DNA from: Mesorhabditis belari | Taxonomy: Eukaryota > Nematoda > Chromadorea > Rhabditida > Rhabditidae | Assembly: GCA_958450365.1 (NCBI GenBank) | Contig: CAUEEP010000912.1 | Coordinates: 186,001 to 250,000 of the forward strand | Direction of reading: 5' to 3' | Length of the DNA stretch: 64,000 nucleotides | In this document: positions 31,812 to 44,200 of the stretch, in pieces | Layout: the number at the start of each line of letters is the position of its first letter | How positions within the stretch are numbered: position 1 is the stretch's first letter | The notes under the pieces: generated by a model | Databases searched by the model: none | Seen by the model: the letters and a program-made list of their open reading frames with translations, nothing else | What the model was told of the DNA's origin: nothing | Made by a program: the position numbers and the translations under genes

Positions 31812-32214
31812 GCTTTAGAGAGAGATGCTTTAAAGAGAGAAGCTTTAGAGAGAGAAGCTTTAAAGAGAGAAGCTTTAAAGAGAGATGCTTTAAAGAGAGA
31901 CGCTTTAAAGAGAGAAGCTTTAAAGAGAGATGCTTTAAAGAGAGAAGCTTTAAAGAGAGATGCTTTAAAGAGAGAAGCTTTAAAGAGAGATGCTTTAAAG
32001 AGAGAAGCTTTAAAGAGAGATGCTTTAAAGAGAGAAGCTTTAAAGAGAGATGCTTTAAAGAGAGACGCTTTAAAGAGAGAAGCTTTAAAGAGAGATGCTT
32101 TAAAGAGAGAAGCTTTAAAGAGAGATGCTTTAAAGAGAGAAGCTTTAAAGAGAGATGCTTTAAAGAGAGAAGCTTTAAAGAGAGATGCTTTAAAGAGAGA
32201 TGCTTTAAAGAGAG
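31812..32214. repeat. 15-bp minisatellite, 27 copies
   Basis: GCTTTAAAGAGAGAT alternating with ...GAGAA, so AAGCTTTAAAGAGAGATGCT forms a 30-bp higher-order unit in the middle. (FKERS)n and (SLFKA)n ORFs are artefacts. Confidence 0.95.
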
Positions 32215-32714
32215 ACTTCGGCATTAATCTGCAAATGGTGCCATTCGATTCTCTATGAAATTTACACTTGTAAATGTACCATTTTCATACCCTGCTAGCC
32301 ATCAAAATCATGGAGAAATTGAGCTTCAAAGTTGGAATCACAATTATTCTTTTGGCTGATACTTACTGTGACTAATAGAGTGTTCGACTTTAAGCTCAAA
32401 TATCTCAGTGATCTTGATGGCTTTCACGCCATCCAAATGGCCATTTTCAGGCCATTTACAAGTCAAAATTCACCAAAGAAATAATGAGGGTAAAGAGTGA
32501 AATTGTAAAAAGAAAATAGCAATATTTCTTACAGAGATAAAGGAAGAGACAAATATTTCTTAAATAGATAAACAAGATAGACAATGATAAGGCTAATATT
32601 ATCCTTATCTTAAAAATGATAAGGCTAATACCTAAAGAACCTAAAGGTTAACCTAAAAAACCCATTTGTTAACCTAAAACCTAAAGAAGTACAGAGCAAA
32701 AATAGCAAATTCAT

Positions 32715-32960
32715 CATCCTCGAGACTTTCATCACCGTTCCGAAAGCGTTGGAACCAGGCTCGGCATCGGCTTTCGAACAATACATCATTCCCAAATGCT
32801 TTGACCAAATCTCAATGGGATTTCGCGACTGTTTTGCCCAGTTTGAAGTCGTTTTATAAAAATAAACCCTGCTGCTTTGCTGTCTTTTCCAATTTCACAT
32901 AAATAACACGAAATTTTGAATGATAAAACTCTTCTAACACCTCAATTTTAAGTTTTTGCT
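32715..32960 (-). pseudogene. Mariner transposase relic, N-terminal part
   Basis: Minus-strand frame reads DLVKAFGNDVLFESRCRAWF then QRFRNGDESLEDDE, the second helix-turn-helix and linker of mariner transposases. An in-frame stop lies just upstream (KTVAKSH*). No inverted ends were located. Confidence 0.65.
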
Positions 32961-33479
32961 ACCCATTTACCCTAAAAAGAACCAATTCTATCAAAAAAAC
33001 CCCCAAAAATTCCATACTTACGTAGTTCTAGCTGCAGAGAACGGCTAATTTTCAATTGTCACGCAATCCAGCGGTTGCCCCAATTTTATGGGTGTTCAAA
33101 AGAAAACGACTGCATCGTTTTTATGCATTGTTGACTTAAGAATTCGATTCACGGTACTGTCCTGTTAAAAATCTCCATTCCAATTGATGAATTGACAATT
33201 CCATTTTGCATTTATAATATTGTTTTATTTACTTCATGACAATGACAATGTTTATCTTATCTATGCTTGATCCAAAATTTGAATATAACTAAACAGATCT
33301 TAACTAAACTAAACTAGTGTATCTAAACATACACTGAATCTAAACACGTGATGCTTAAAGCAATCGAAATTGGGGATGTATAACAACGGGGATGTATAAC
33401 AGGATAGTACCAGATTTAAAAAAATAAAACAAAATCTGCTAAGCCGAACTTAACCCAAATATTTCAAAAGTTGAATTAA
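32961..33479. repeat. Small inverted-repeat element
   Basis: ACGGTACTGTCCTGTTAAAA at about 33152 and TATAACAGGATAGTACCAG at about 33396 are imperfect inverted copies bounding roughly 260 bp with no ORF; TACCGTCCTGTAC also occurs twice at 6561-6597. Confidence 0.4.
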
Positions 33480-34215
33480 TTCTGTTTTAATTCGGTTCCG
33501 ATTAGGTTCCAATTCCGTTCCAATTCGGTTTCGATTAGGTTTCACTTCAGTTCCGATTCGGTTCCAATTCGGTTTCGATGAGGCTCGAATTGAGTTCCGA
33601 TTCAGTTCCGATTAAATTCCACTTCAGTTCCAATTCGGTTTCGATTAGGTTCCACTTCAGTTCCGATTAGGTTCCAATTGAGTTCCGATTAGATTCCACT
33701 TCAGTTCTGATTAGGTTCCACTTCGGTTCCGATTAGGTTCCACTTCAGTTCCGATTAGGTTCCAATTGAGTTCCGATTAGATTCCACTTCAGTTCTGATT
33801 AGGTTCCACTTCGGTTCCGATTAGGTTCCACTTCAGTTCCGATTAGGTTCCAATTGAGTTCCGATTAGATTCCACTTCAGTTCCAATTAGGTTCCACTTC
33901 AGTTCCAATTAGGTTCCAATTCCGTTCCAATTGGAGTCGGTTCCGATTAGGCTCCAGTTCGTTTCCAATTCGGTTCCGATTAGGCTCGAATTGAGTTCCG
34001 ATTAGGTTCCAATTCGGTTCCAATTCGGTTCCGATTAGGTTTCGATTCGGTTCCAATTGGGGTTGGTTTCAATTCCGTTCCAATTTGAGTTAGGTTTCGA
34101 GTCGGTTCCGATTAGGCTCCAGTTGAGTTCCGATTAGGTTCCAATTCGGTACCAATTCGTTTCCAATTCGGTTCCAATTTGAGTTAGGTTCCAATTTGTT
34201 TCCAATTTCGAATCA
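33480..34215. repeat. About 22-bp degenerate array
   Basis: Around 33 copies of GTTCCGATTAGGTTCCACTT / GTTCCAATTCGGTTTC. A 125-bp higher-order block (CGATTAGGTTCCAATTGAGT...) is repeated at about 33665 and 33760. Confidence 0.9.
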
Positions 34216-34984
34216 ATTCTCCTCCTTGTTGTACTTTTTGATGTCATTGCTGTCCTTGATGTACTTCTCCTTGATTTACCCTGAAGTACAATTGTATTCT
34301 TTAATTTGTTTTTAGTCAATTCAATTTCCGTTGCCTTTCTAGATACTTTTCTAAAGCCAAATTTCGAAATCTCAAAAAAAAGTACATTTTCGAGTAAAAT
34401 AGAAAGACTGAACTGCTGTTCCGCAAGAAAAATGGAATTTTTGAAGAAAGAAACACAGAGAAAAACGAAAGGAACGTGTGAGTCTCCAGGGGATTCAGAC
34501 ACGAAAATCTGAGAGGGGAATTTGAGGAGAGTCACACATAAAGAAGAATCTTTTTTTTTGAATAGAATGGGCTCCTTTTGATGACGGTGTTCTCAATTTC
34601 CTCTCTTGGATTCTATGATTTTTCTCTGGGATCTCTTGGAGTCTTTCTCTGGGATTTTGTCTGGGATTTTGTGTGGAATTAGTGTTGGATAAACCTATAA
34701 ATAGCTATGAATTAAACTAAGGAACTAATAAATAAGTGAATAACTATGAACTAAACGTTTGTATTCTATTTTCTTCTTTCTTTTGGCAGTTGGAAGGTTG
34801 GAGCATGGGAGTTGGAAATAATTTTTCTAAAAAGCAAGCAAAGACTTCGATTTCCTTCCAAGTCTTCTTTCTTTACTATTTCCTTTTTTCGTTTGTCATT
34901 TTCAGTCTAAAATTGTAATTTTAATGTTTATAATGTTTAATTATAATGTTTAATCATAATGTTTAGTTTTAATGTTTAATTATT

Positions 34985-35265
34985 AGGTTGTTCGGATATA
35001 AACGAGCGTTTGCACTGCTTAACTCGTGAGGAAGCCATTTCCCGCATCTGATCGCCTTTCCAATGGCGTGGAGATGCTCATCAATGGTAGAATTTGAACA
35101 TAGAAACTGTTGAGCAAGTTCACGGCGTCGTTTGACATGGGTCCGATTCGATTGCAGCCCTCAAAATATCGTTGTGTACCGCTTGAGGTAGACAACGATA
35201 TTCTTGACGAGAGTGTTCATCATCCTTGAGACTTTCATCACCGTTCCGAATTCAGAACGAAGTTC
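34985..35265 (-). pseudogene. Mariner relic with one terminal repeat
   Basis: Left end TTAGGTTGTTCGGATATAAA follows a TA. Minus-strand frames read FRNGDESLKDDE and AVHNDILRAAIESDPCQTT, then after frameshifts LAQQFLCSNSTIDEHLHAIG, i.e. the DNA-binding and linker part of mariner. The catalytic part is absent; the sequence to 35650 ends with TTTTCCCCAACCCAATA, another element's right end. Confidence 0.6.
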
Positions 35266-35659
35266 GAGAACGATTCAAAAACTGGTTTTCAAGAAATGCC
35301 AAATTTACGAATTTTCACAAAACTTGCATTTTAAGCGAAACTACTAAGTGTATTTTTTTGGAAATTTGGCTATCAGCCTAATTTTTGATTCTCTACAACT
35401 TTTCTATTGACACCAAAATGGGTTTCTTTTGAAGAAAGTGCTCAAATTGGGACATCTCCAGTCCTCGATTTTTGAGTCTCACACTTGTCTCACACACAAA
35501 CCAAAATCCTACTACGAAAGAGGAATCCGCAAATTGCCTGTAAAATGGGCAGAAGTCGTCAATAATAATGGAAATTATTTGGAATGAATTCATGGTTTTA
35601 TGTTGAATAAATTTTAGTTCAAAGTCCCGCGGTTTTCAGTTTTCCCCAACCCAATACTA

Positions 35660-36450
35660 ACAAAGTCTTTTAAACAGTGAATTGTTTTTATTATTGTTAC
35701 TCATCTATCATTTTTCAATGCCTCTTTGCTAAACGCAATCCTTTTTTCTACAATCGGCTTTTTCTCTTGATCTATATCGTTGAACTTGACAGACTGACGG
35801 CGCTTTGTGTTTTTCGTTTAAGTGAGAGTTCTCTAAACAAAATAAAAGAGTTTTTTTTAGTAAAAACAAAGTAAAAGAGTACTAAAAACTAAAGTTAGTA
35901 GAAAGAAAAAGTAACTTTTCAAATCTCAGCCACTCGATGCCGCTTACAGGATTACGCATGGCAGAGCCGGGGAGTGGCTCCCAGAGGGGAAATAAGAAGC
36001 GCCGATGGGGAGATGAAGGAGGGGAATCAAGGGGAAAAGAACGTGAGAGCCACTCCCATTTCACTTCATTTCGAAATAGTCTAGTACGAAAACAGCTGTT
36101 CGTCCTTTACTTCTACTCTTTTTTCTACTCTTTTTCTACTCTTTTTTTCTACTCTTTTTTCAGATAAATCCAGAAGTTTTTATATAAAATTTGAGCCAGC
36201 GATACTCTTTTTTTTTTCCTTTGAAATTATGTCCCGAACGCCGGCTCTGGATCGGCTTTTTAATTGATCGTATTTTAGTGAAATAAGCCAGACTTTTGCT
36301 TTTATACATACCACTACTTTTCTACCAAAGCTATGTTTTTCAAAAGTTTATTTTCCTTATCCATCTTTTCTTTTCCAATTATGGAATTAATGTCCAAAAA
36401 GTTATTTGTTCAAAAGGTTAACAAGTAGCTCATAAAAGTACTAATCCTTT
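35660..36450. other. No gene seen
   Basis: AT-rich with a TTTTTCTACTC array (36110-36160) and one GC-richer stretch (35935-36050) of unknown nature. Confidence 0.35.
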
Positions 36451-36457
36451 ACAACTG

Positions 36458-36775
36458 CAGCCAATCCTTTTGAGCCAATCCTTTTGAGCCAATTCCTTTG
36501 AGCCAATCCCTTTGAGCCAATCCCTTTAAGCCAATCCCTTTGAGCCAATCCTTTTGAGCCAATCCCTTTGAGCCAATCCCTTTGAGCCAATCCCTTTGAG
36601 CCAATCCCTTTAAGCCAATCCCTTTGAGCCAATCCCTTTGAGCCAATCCCTTTGAGCCAATCCTTTTGAGCCAATCCTTTTGAGCCAATCCCTTTGAGCC
36701 AATCCCTTTGAGCCAATCCCTTTGAGCCAATCCTTTTGAGCCAATCCCTTTAAGCCAATCCTTTGAGGCAATCCT
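36458..36775. repeat. 14-bp minisatellite, about 22 copies
   Basis: GAGCCAATCCCTTT with CCTTTT and AAGCC variants. Two long overlapping minus-strand ORFs are artefacts. Confidence 0.95.
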
Positions 36776-36927
36776 ATTCTTGGATCGAATCGAATAACTT
36801 GAACTAAAACCTACAAATGTTTAGTGCAATTTTAGAGCTTACAGATAGGTTTATTCTCGTATGAGTATTGTTTGAAGTCATAAATCTTTTAAGTTTCGAG
36901 TATAATCTTCAATTCTTTAAACGATTG

Positions 36928-37195
36928 TGGGACATTTGGTGTTGCCAATGGCAAAGGGGAGGGGCGTTCCTTTTATACGCGCCCCGCCCCTTTTCCCATC
37001 AGCAATCGAACTTTGAGCTCGAATTTCTTGGTGTTGGGTTGTCCAATTTAAATAGTTTTTGTACTAATCGACAGAGAAAGATTTGGCGCATCCAATGATA
37101 CCAAGAATATTGAAATTCAACAGCTCAACCCCAAGAAATTTGAGCTCAAAGTCCGATTGCTAATGGGAGAAGGGCAAAAGGCATCAAATGTCCAA
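36928..37195. mobile_element. Foldback MITE, degenerate
   Basis: GGGACATTTGGTGTTGCC ... AGCAATCGAACTTTGAGCTC and the complementary GAGCTCAAAGTCCGATTGCT ... GGCATCAAATGTCC form arms around a 100-bp centre. Confidence 0.6.
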
Positions 37196-38278
37196 TAATC
37201 CCTTTAAACTGCATAGTTAAAATTGATTGAATGGAGAAGATCTTTAAAGAGAATGGAGAAGTTCTTTAAAGATATTATGTAATATGGAGAGCTTTTTTAG
37301 ATGATTTCCTATCTTGTATCTGTTTTTCCAATTTATGCGATTCTTCAAAGCTTTTTCCCGTTAGTTCTCGAATATCTAAGTGTTTAAATTATCCAACTAC
37401 TCATTACAAATCTTGTTTTGTTTATTTTCTTTACTTTGTTGTTCTGTTTTCTTTTGAGTAAAATTGTGGGAAGAGTGAAAGAAAGGAAAGAGGAGCAACA
37501 CAAAGTCAAGGGCTCTTCTGCCCTCCTCCTCTTCAGTCTCTTCATCGCCAGTCTGTTCGATCTTTTCACCATCTCATCCTTTCCCCAAATTCCATTCCTC
37601 TTTTCATCGCTCTTCTCTTTTTTTTGCACTTTTCCTCCTTTTTTTTGCCTATCTAAGCCCCCATTTACTGAGTGAAAAGCCCCCCGGGGTGCATATGTTT
37701 TCCACAGAGCTTTGTGTGTGCTCTTTTCCCTTTTTTTTCATCCCTAACGAGTATGGATTAGAAATTTCACACACCGGGAAAGTAATTGTTTTCTTTTTTC
37801 CTTTTTTTTGCTTGATTTCCTTTTTTCCTTTTTCGGAAATTAAATCTAATTAAATCTTCTTGAAGGTTGACGTTTGAAAAGTTTTAAAATCGTTTAAATT
37901 TTTGTTTTTTATTTGTTCTTTTTCTTTGTTCTTTTTCTAGGCTTTCTATTCTGAATTCAATCAGAAATTGGATTAAAAGTATGCCTTGCTTTTGGTAAAA
38001 GAAACCTAGCCCACTACTCTCTTGTCGGTAATGGATTGGATTTCATTTATTCTGTAATCTTGTAATCTTTGTTCGCCATTAATTAATGTTTCTTAATGTT
38101 TTACTACCTCTATGTATTGAAAAAACTTTTTCATTTTACTTCATGTCTTGAATATCTATCTATATCAAAAACTAATCATATTTAGCATAACGTAAACTTT
38201 TTTTTTGATGCATTTGTGCTTCCTTTTTAAATCTTATTGATAATCTTATTGCTAAAAGTATAACACGTTAAATTGTAG

Positions 38279-41200
38279 ATGAACGTGGTGGTGCACGACG
38301 TGGTTGTCGTGAAATACGATTACATCGCTCAAGAAGATCAAGAGTTGACGATAAAGAAAAATGAGAGGTTGAAGCTGTTGGATGACTCAAAGAATTGGTG
38401 GAAGGTTGGTTGAAAAGGGAAAAGCTGAGAGTTGCAAGAGGTTGAGTGTTTCTGTTATAATTTAAAGCTTGTGAAGCTTGTGAAGCTTGTGAAGCTTGTG
38501 AAGCTTGTGAAGCTTGTGCAACTTGTGAAGCTTGTGCAACTTGTGAAGCTTGTAAAGCTTGTGCAGCTTGTGAAGCTTGTGAAAACTAAAGCAACTTATT
38601 CAAAATGATTCTTCAAAGTGCTTTTTCAACTTTATTCAAACAAAGACGAAACTAACGTGACTGATTTGGCTGTAAAATTGTTTAAATCAATTTTTGCAGA
38701 GTGAAACTTGTTTAAAAGCAATTTTTCAGGTAGTGAATGATGCAAATCGGGTCGGCTTTATCCCTTCAAATTACGTTCGACGAGAATCCTTTGTCGACAA
38801 AGCGATGGGCACAATGAAGGACCTCGTGAGGGGGAGAAGCAAAAGTGACTTCAGTTCGGTGGGTGTTTTTACAGTATCAAAACGTTAAACTAAGTCTTTA
38901 TCGTGAAAAACGTTGGTTTAAAACGTTACTTTAAAACATTATTCACTTGTTATATCGCTAGATTGTAACAGCTTGACTTTTCTTTTGTTTTCTTTGTAAC
39001 ACTTTGATCTATTGTGAATCCCGTGAATTGTTTTCCTAGAATTATTTAAATAGCAAATTGTTTTGATTTAAGCATTATTTGGACTCAAATTTGCTTAGAA
39101 ACTGACCCAGATTGGTTGAAAAAGATAGAAAAATAAGCAATAAACATCTTCTACATTCAACGGATACAGCTAACTGTACCGTGCTCAGCGCACAGAACTA
39201 TCAATGGACATCGGTTAGCTCGAGTCACTCGTTGAGACAATCGCTGACTCGAGTCACTCGCTGACTCAACGCTGACTCGAGTCACTCGCTGACAATAATT
39301 GAGCAACAATTTCTAATTCAATAATCAGTAGCATTCCCATTCCACTGAATTAGCTGAAAAACTTGATTATCCAAGCTGCGGAAAAGGTTATCAAGCAATT
39401 TCTGTTCGACCCGGTGCCAAGTGTCGATAATGGCAAGCTTGAGCTCATCAACGTCTTGTTTCCGTCGTAAATTTCGCGAACCATAAATGCTCATAGGTTT
39501 TCGATAACGTTTAAGTCAGGAGAACACACCGGTTAGGAGAGAAGTGAGATTCTCTTGAGTTGCAAACATTCCTGTGAATCGAAATGCCATCCTGCATAAA
39601 AATCTAACTTTTATTGCGATTCCGGCGTCAAAAAGGCCAAAAGCTAAGCCAAAAAGGCAAAATTCCACGTTCGTCTCAGTAATAGAAAAAACGAATAAGA
39701 TTTTGCACGAGTCTGGAAAGTAGCTAAGCGTCTAGAAACTAGCTAAGCGTTTAGAAACTAGCTAATCATCTAGAAACAAGCTAATCATCTAGAAAGTGGC
39801 TAAGCGAGCTATTAAAGTCAATTCTATAAGCATTAGCAAGAAAAACACTAGGGAAAAGAAAGCATTAAACTTGGGAGGAAGTGACGGGATGATCCTTGAA
39901 AAATGGGATCAACTATAGTATCAGGGGGCTAGATTTTGGTATAGATTTTAGAGGTTCAAGGGGCGACCCCAAAGACCTCTAGCCAACTGACATTGGTATA
40001 GAAATGTAGCCCTGAATAAGATCTATCTAAAATATACCAATGTCAGTTGGCTAGAGGACTTTGGGCCGCCCTAAACCTCTGGCGAATCTTCCCCCGCCTC
40101 CCGAGATTGAACTGCCCCCCTCCCCTCCCGATGATCCGAAAAATGACAACTTTTCACTGTTACAACTTTGAAAATGGCAACTTTGGTTAAAACTTCGAAA
40201 TCGTGTTTCTGCAAAACTCAGGAATGCGTCTATCATTCTGTGAAGTAAAGTAGTTCAAACAATACTCTGTAAAACATCTCTGGCTTCTTTCTTTGAACCT
40301 TTTCACGAACATTCAGAACCCACAATGCTACCCAGAAAACGTTGGTTCACTAAAACAAAGGTGGAAGCTAGTTGAAAGCATTGGAAAGAAAAGCTTTTTC
40401 CCATCTTTTCCCATCGATATCTTGACACCCATCGTGCCCCCTTTTCCCCCATTCCACACTGTACCGGCCGACCGTTTGCACGCGTCACTCCCCTCCATTC
40501 CTTTCACTTCAACCCCCAGCTTTTTCTCCCTCATTTGAAAAGATGACCATCATCGCCATTTAATTGCTTCATAGACTTTAAGCTTCATAGCCTTTAAGCT
40601 TTATAGCCTTTAAGCTTCATAGACTTTAAGCTTCATAGACTTTAAGCTTCATAGCCTTAAAGCTTCATAGCCTTTAAGCTTTGAAATCATTAGCTATTTT
40701 AAATCTTTAAAACTGTCAAAATTGTTTCCTATTGATTTTTGATTCTCTTGATTTTTGGACATCTTTTCTGTTAGCAGACAGTTTTTTTGTAAAACTTTTT
40801 AGACTAATTTTTTTTGTAGATCTGTCATTGGAACATCGTTGACATTGTTGACAATTATTGTTGATCTGTCATTGAGAATCTACCACTTGAACCAAGTTTC
40901 AGAATTCTCTTGAACACTGGATTTTCATATGAAAGCTTTGAAAGCTTTGAAAGCTTTTTGATGCAAGAAAATTGGACATCTGTTCTGTTAGCAGACAGTT
41001 TTCTTGTAAAACTGTCTGCTTCAACTGTCTGCTTTGATATATTTTTATTTTATTAACAAAATCCTTTTGTCTACCCTTTGTTTTGCTGATTTTTTCTTGG
41101 AAGTTTTTGATTCTGATTTTTGTAAACTCTCAGTCTTGTCTAGGTACAGTCTGTAGGAATAAAAGTATTCCATTGCTAAGCCCTAAATATATTTTGTGCA

Positions 41201-44200
41201 TTTTTCTTGTCCCTAGGCACAGTAGACTAAAGCTTTACAATATCTATTTAAATATTTAGTTGATAAATTGGTTACCTAGCTAAAACAATGTCTTCTTATC
41301 AACCTTTTTGCAACTTTCTCTTCCGTTCGTTTGTAAAAAACGTCCTTTCCCGCCGAGTTATTCGACTTTAAAATTTACAACCGCCGCCCAATTTGCATTT
41401 AAGAGAGGAATTTGATGGAAATTTTAGCAAAGCAACCTGTAGTGAATGCCCAGCGCAGCCCAGAGCAATAATTTCCCTCGATTCATATCACTTATCAGCG
41501 ATGAATTCCGAGTTGTTTACATTTTGAGATGCTTGACTGAAAAAGTGTATCATTTTTAACTTAACGAGAGAATGTACTGACTGTACAGTACATAGAGAAT
41601 GTACTGATTGTACAGTACAGTACTGACTGTACAGTACATTCCTATTCGATCACTGTACTAGTACGCGAAACTTGAGCTTTACAATCAATCGATACAAATA
41701 TCAAAGTGATACATCGAGTCAATGTCAATCAATGCCTCCTCAAACTCTCCTCGAACTCTCCTCAAACTTCCCCACTCCAAAGCTCACAAGTTCCCCATCT
41801 TACTTTTCGACTGAATGGGGGAAAAGAGACTGGGTTGTCTCGTGGCATGAGCCGGCTTATTCGGAAATGCTATGCCCGGGGAATCTCTTCTTTTGACTCC
41901 CCTTTCTCCTTCAACCAGAGACTGGCCGGTCCTTCGACTCTTTCAGCTCTCTCTTCGGGATGACTTCTCCCTTATCTTCCCCCCTCACAGCCCCTCCACA
42001 AATAATACGCCCAACATATCGCTGGGCTGTGGTCAGCGATATGTTCTTAAGTATTCTGTTTGATCTTTGTCTTTTATATCTTTGTCATAACTCTTACCAG
42101 GCAAGTGTCAAGCAAAAAGCAAGGCAAGCACTTGCTCCTTCGAAATCTGTCATAAAAACAATAGACAAGCATCCGCCTCTTTTTCGATCCGTTTGCCATT
42201 GGCAATCTACGAATTTTCCTTGTATCTTAGTTGAGTTTGTTTGAAAAACGTTGAATTTGCTTTCATTCGATAGAAAATTCGATTTTGAGTCGAATGAAAG
42301 CAACAGAAATCAAATCTTTATCGAATGAAAGCAAAAGAAATCAATTTTTCTATCAAATGAAAGAAAATTCAACCTTTCAAACAAAAATTCAAACAAACCC
42401 AACTAAGAAACGAGCAAAATAGATTGCCAATGGCAAACGGACTGAAAAAGGGGCGGAGTTAACATGTCTAGTGATAGGTATCTGTTCATTTTGGCCTCTA
42501 AAACCAGCCTTGATCTGAAACTTATTTCTGGATACGGTCTTGGATCTTAGTAGCAGATCCAATGATGTTTCTAAACCATTTAGACCAAAAATTCTTCAAC
42601 TCTGAGCCTTTAGAAAGTCAGTCTGAAATACAAGACTGCTTCTGTTCAAGGCTTATAGTAGTCTTTAAGAAAAGTTTTTAAAGTTTGTTTATGACTTTCT
42701 TTAAAAAGCAACGGTTCTACGATTCTATTATGATTTTGTTTAAAAAGCAACGGACTTTCTACTATTCTATCAATAGAATTTCTACTATTTCTTAGTTCTA
42801 CGGTTCTAACAGTGGCAATTTTTTTATTCTATCAGTGTCAATTCTATTGTTTTCATATAAAATTCAAGCCATGTTTAGTTCTAGACCTTCATTTTACCCA
42901 TTAAACACCAAGCATTGCATCTTTTCTTTGCTTTAATCGAAAAATTTTCTATTTTCTAACTAAACGCTTTAAAAAACCACTACAACTAGATAAATTCACT
43001 AGTTCTTCCAGCACTATTTTGTTGTTAATTCGCTAGAAGAAAATTTTGAAGAAAATATTTTGAAATCTCTGCCAACACATAAAAAGTGTACGCCCGAAGC
43101 ATTTGTTTGTCATTGTGCATGTGAAGGGAGAGGGGTTGGGATGGGGAATGCATGCAACTATTGATTCACCTTTCTTCCCCTCTTTCCTCTGCATTCCCTT
43201 TGCCCCTTTTGCCAGTCCTCAATGGTGTTCAGTCACTCTTCAATCCCCCTCTTCAACCACTTTTATCTTGATTATAGGAATTAGTGTTTATCGGAATCTT
43301 CTAATCTTTTTATATAATTTTAGCTGAGTTTGAACAATTCGTTAGTTGGAAGGAAGATTGTGCGCCGCCGGGACTCGAACCCGCGACCTTTTGCTTAACG
43401 AGCAATCCTGCTAACACCATAACGCGCATTATCTCCCTTACTTCAAAGGGAGTTAACTCCTCTTTTGAACTTTTCCAATTCCTTAGTTGAATTGGAAACT
43501 AGGGCAAATTGTGCGCCGCCGGGACTCGAACCCGCGACCTTTCGTTTACCGATTTCGCAATCCTGCTAACCAGAACGTGCATTATCTCCTTTACTTCAAA
43601 CGGAGTTAATTTCCCTCCTCTCTGGACGAGTTTCACACGTCTCGATTTTTAGGTCTGGGGTCAGGGATGTCCGGATCCGGATCTTTTTTCCTTTCTCTTC
43701 CCCCTTGTATTTCCTCTTTCCACTCTGGCAAGGTACCGAATAGCTCAGTGGCTAACGTTTCTCTTCATTTTAACCTTTAACTTAGTAAAAGAACTATCTT
43801 AGACGAGCTGGAAGAATCAAATAAAAGTACTCTCCGGTTCTATCCCCCAAAAATTTGCTTTTTAAAAACTATGGCTCAGTGGCATCAGGAAAGCAACAAG
43901 ATCGAGGCAAAAAGGTTGAGGACTCAATCCCCTTTCCAGAAATCTTTCTCTACCATTCTTTGCTTTACTTTGATTACAGGATTTAGTAGCTAGAGCGAGA
44001 GCGAAAGATTTCCTAATCTTTTTATATGATTCATCAAATCTTTTCCATCTAGGATACTTTTTATAAAACCCTGCTGGTTTACTGGGATACTTTTAACGGT
44101 TTTAAAGTTTGCTAGTTTGCTTGTTATTTAAATTCTAATCTTAGCTCTTGTATCGTTAAAACTTTGATAAACTTATCTAAAAATCTCCTATAACACTCGC

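Noticed and set aside
43358..43580. Functional tRNA genes
   Set aside because: B boxes are good, but acceptor stems do not pair properly and the copies share a non-tRNA tail, so they look like SINE-type repeats.
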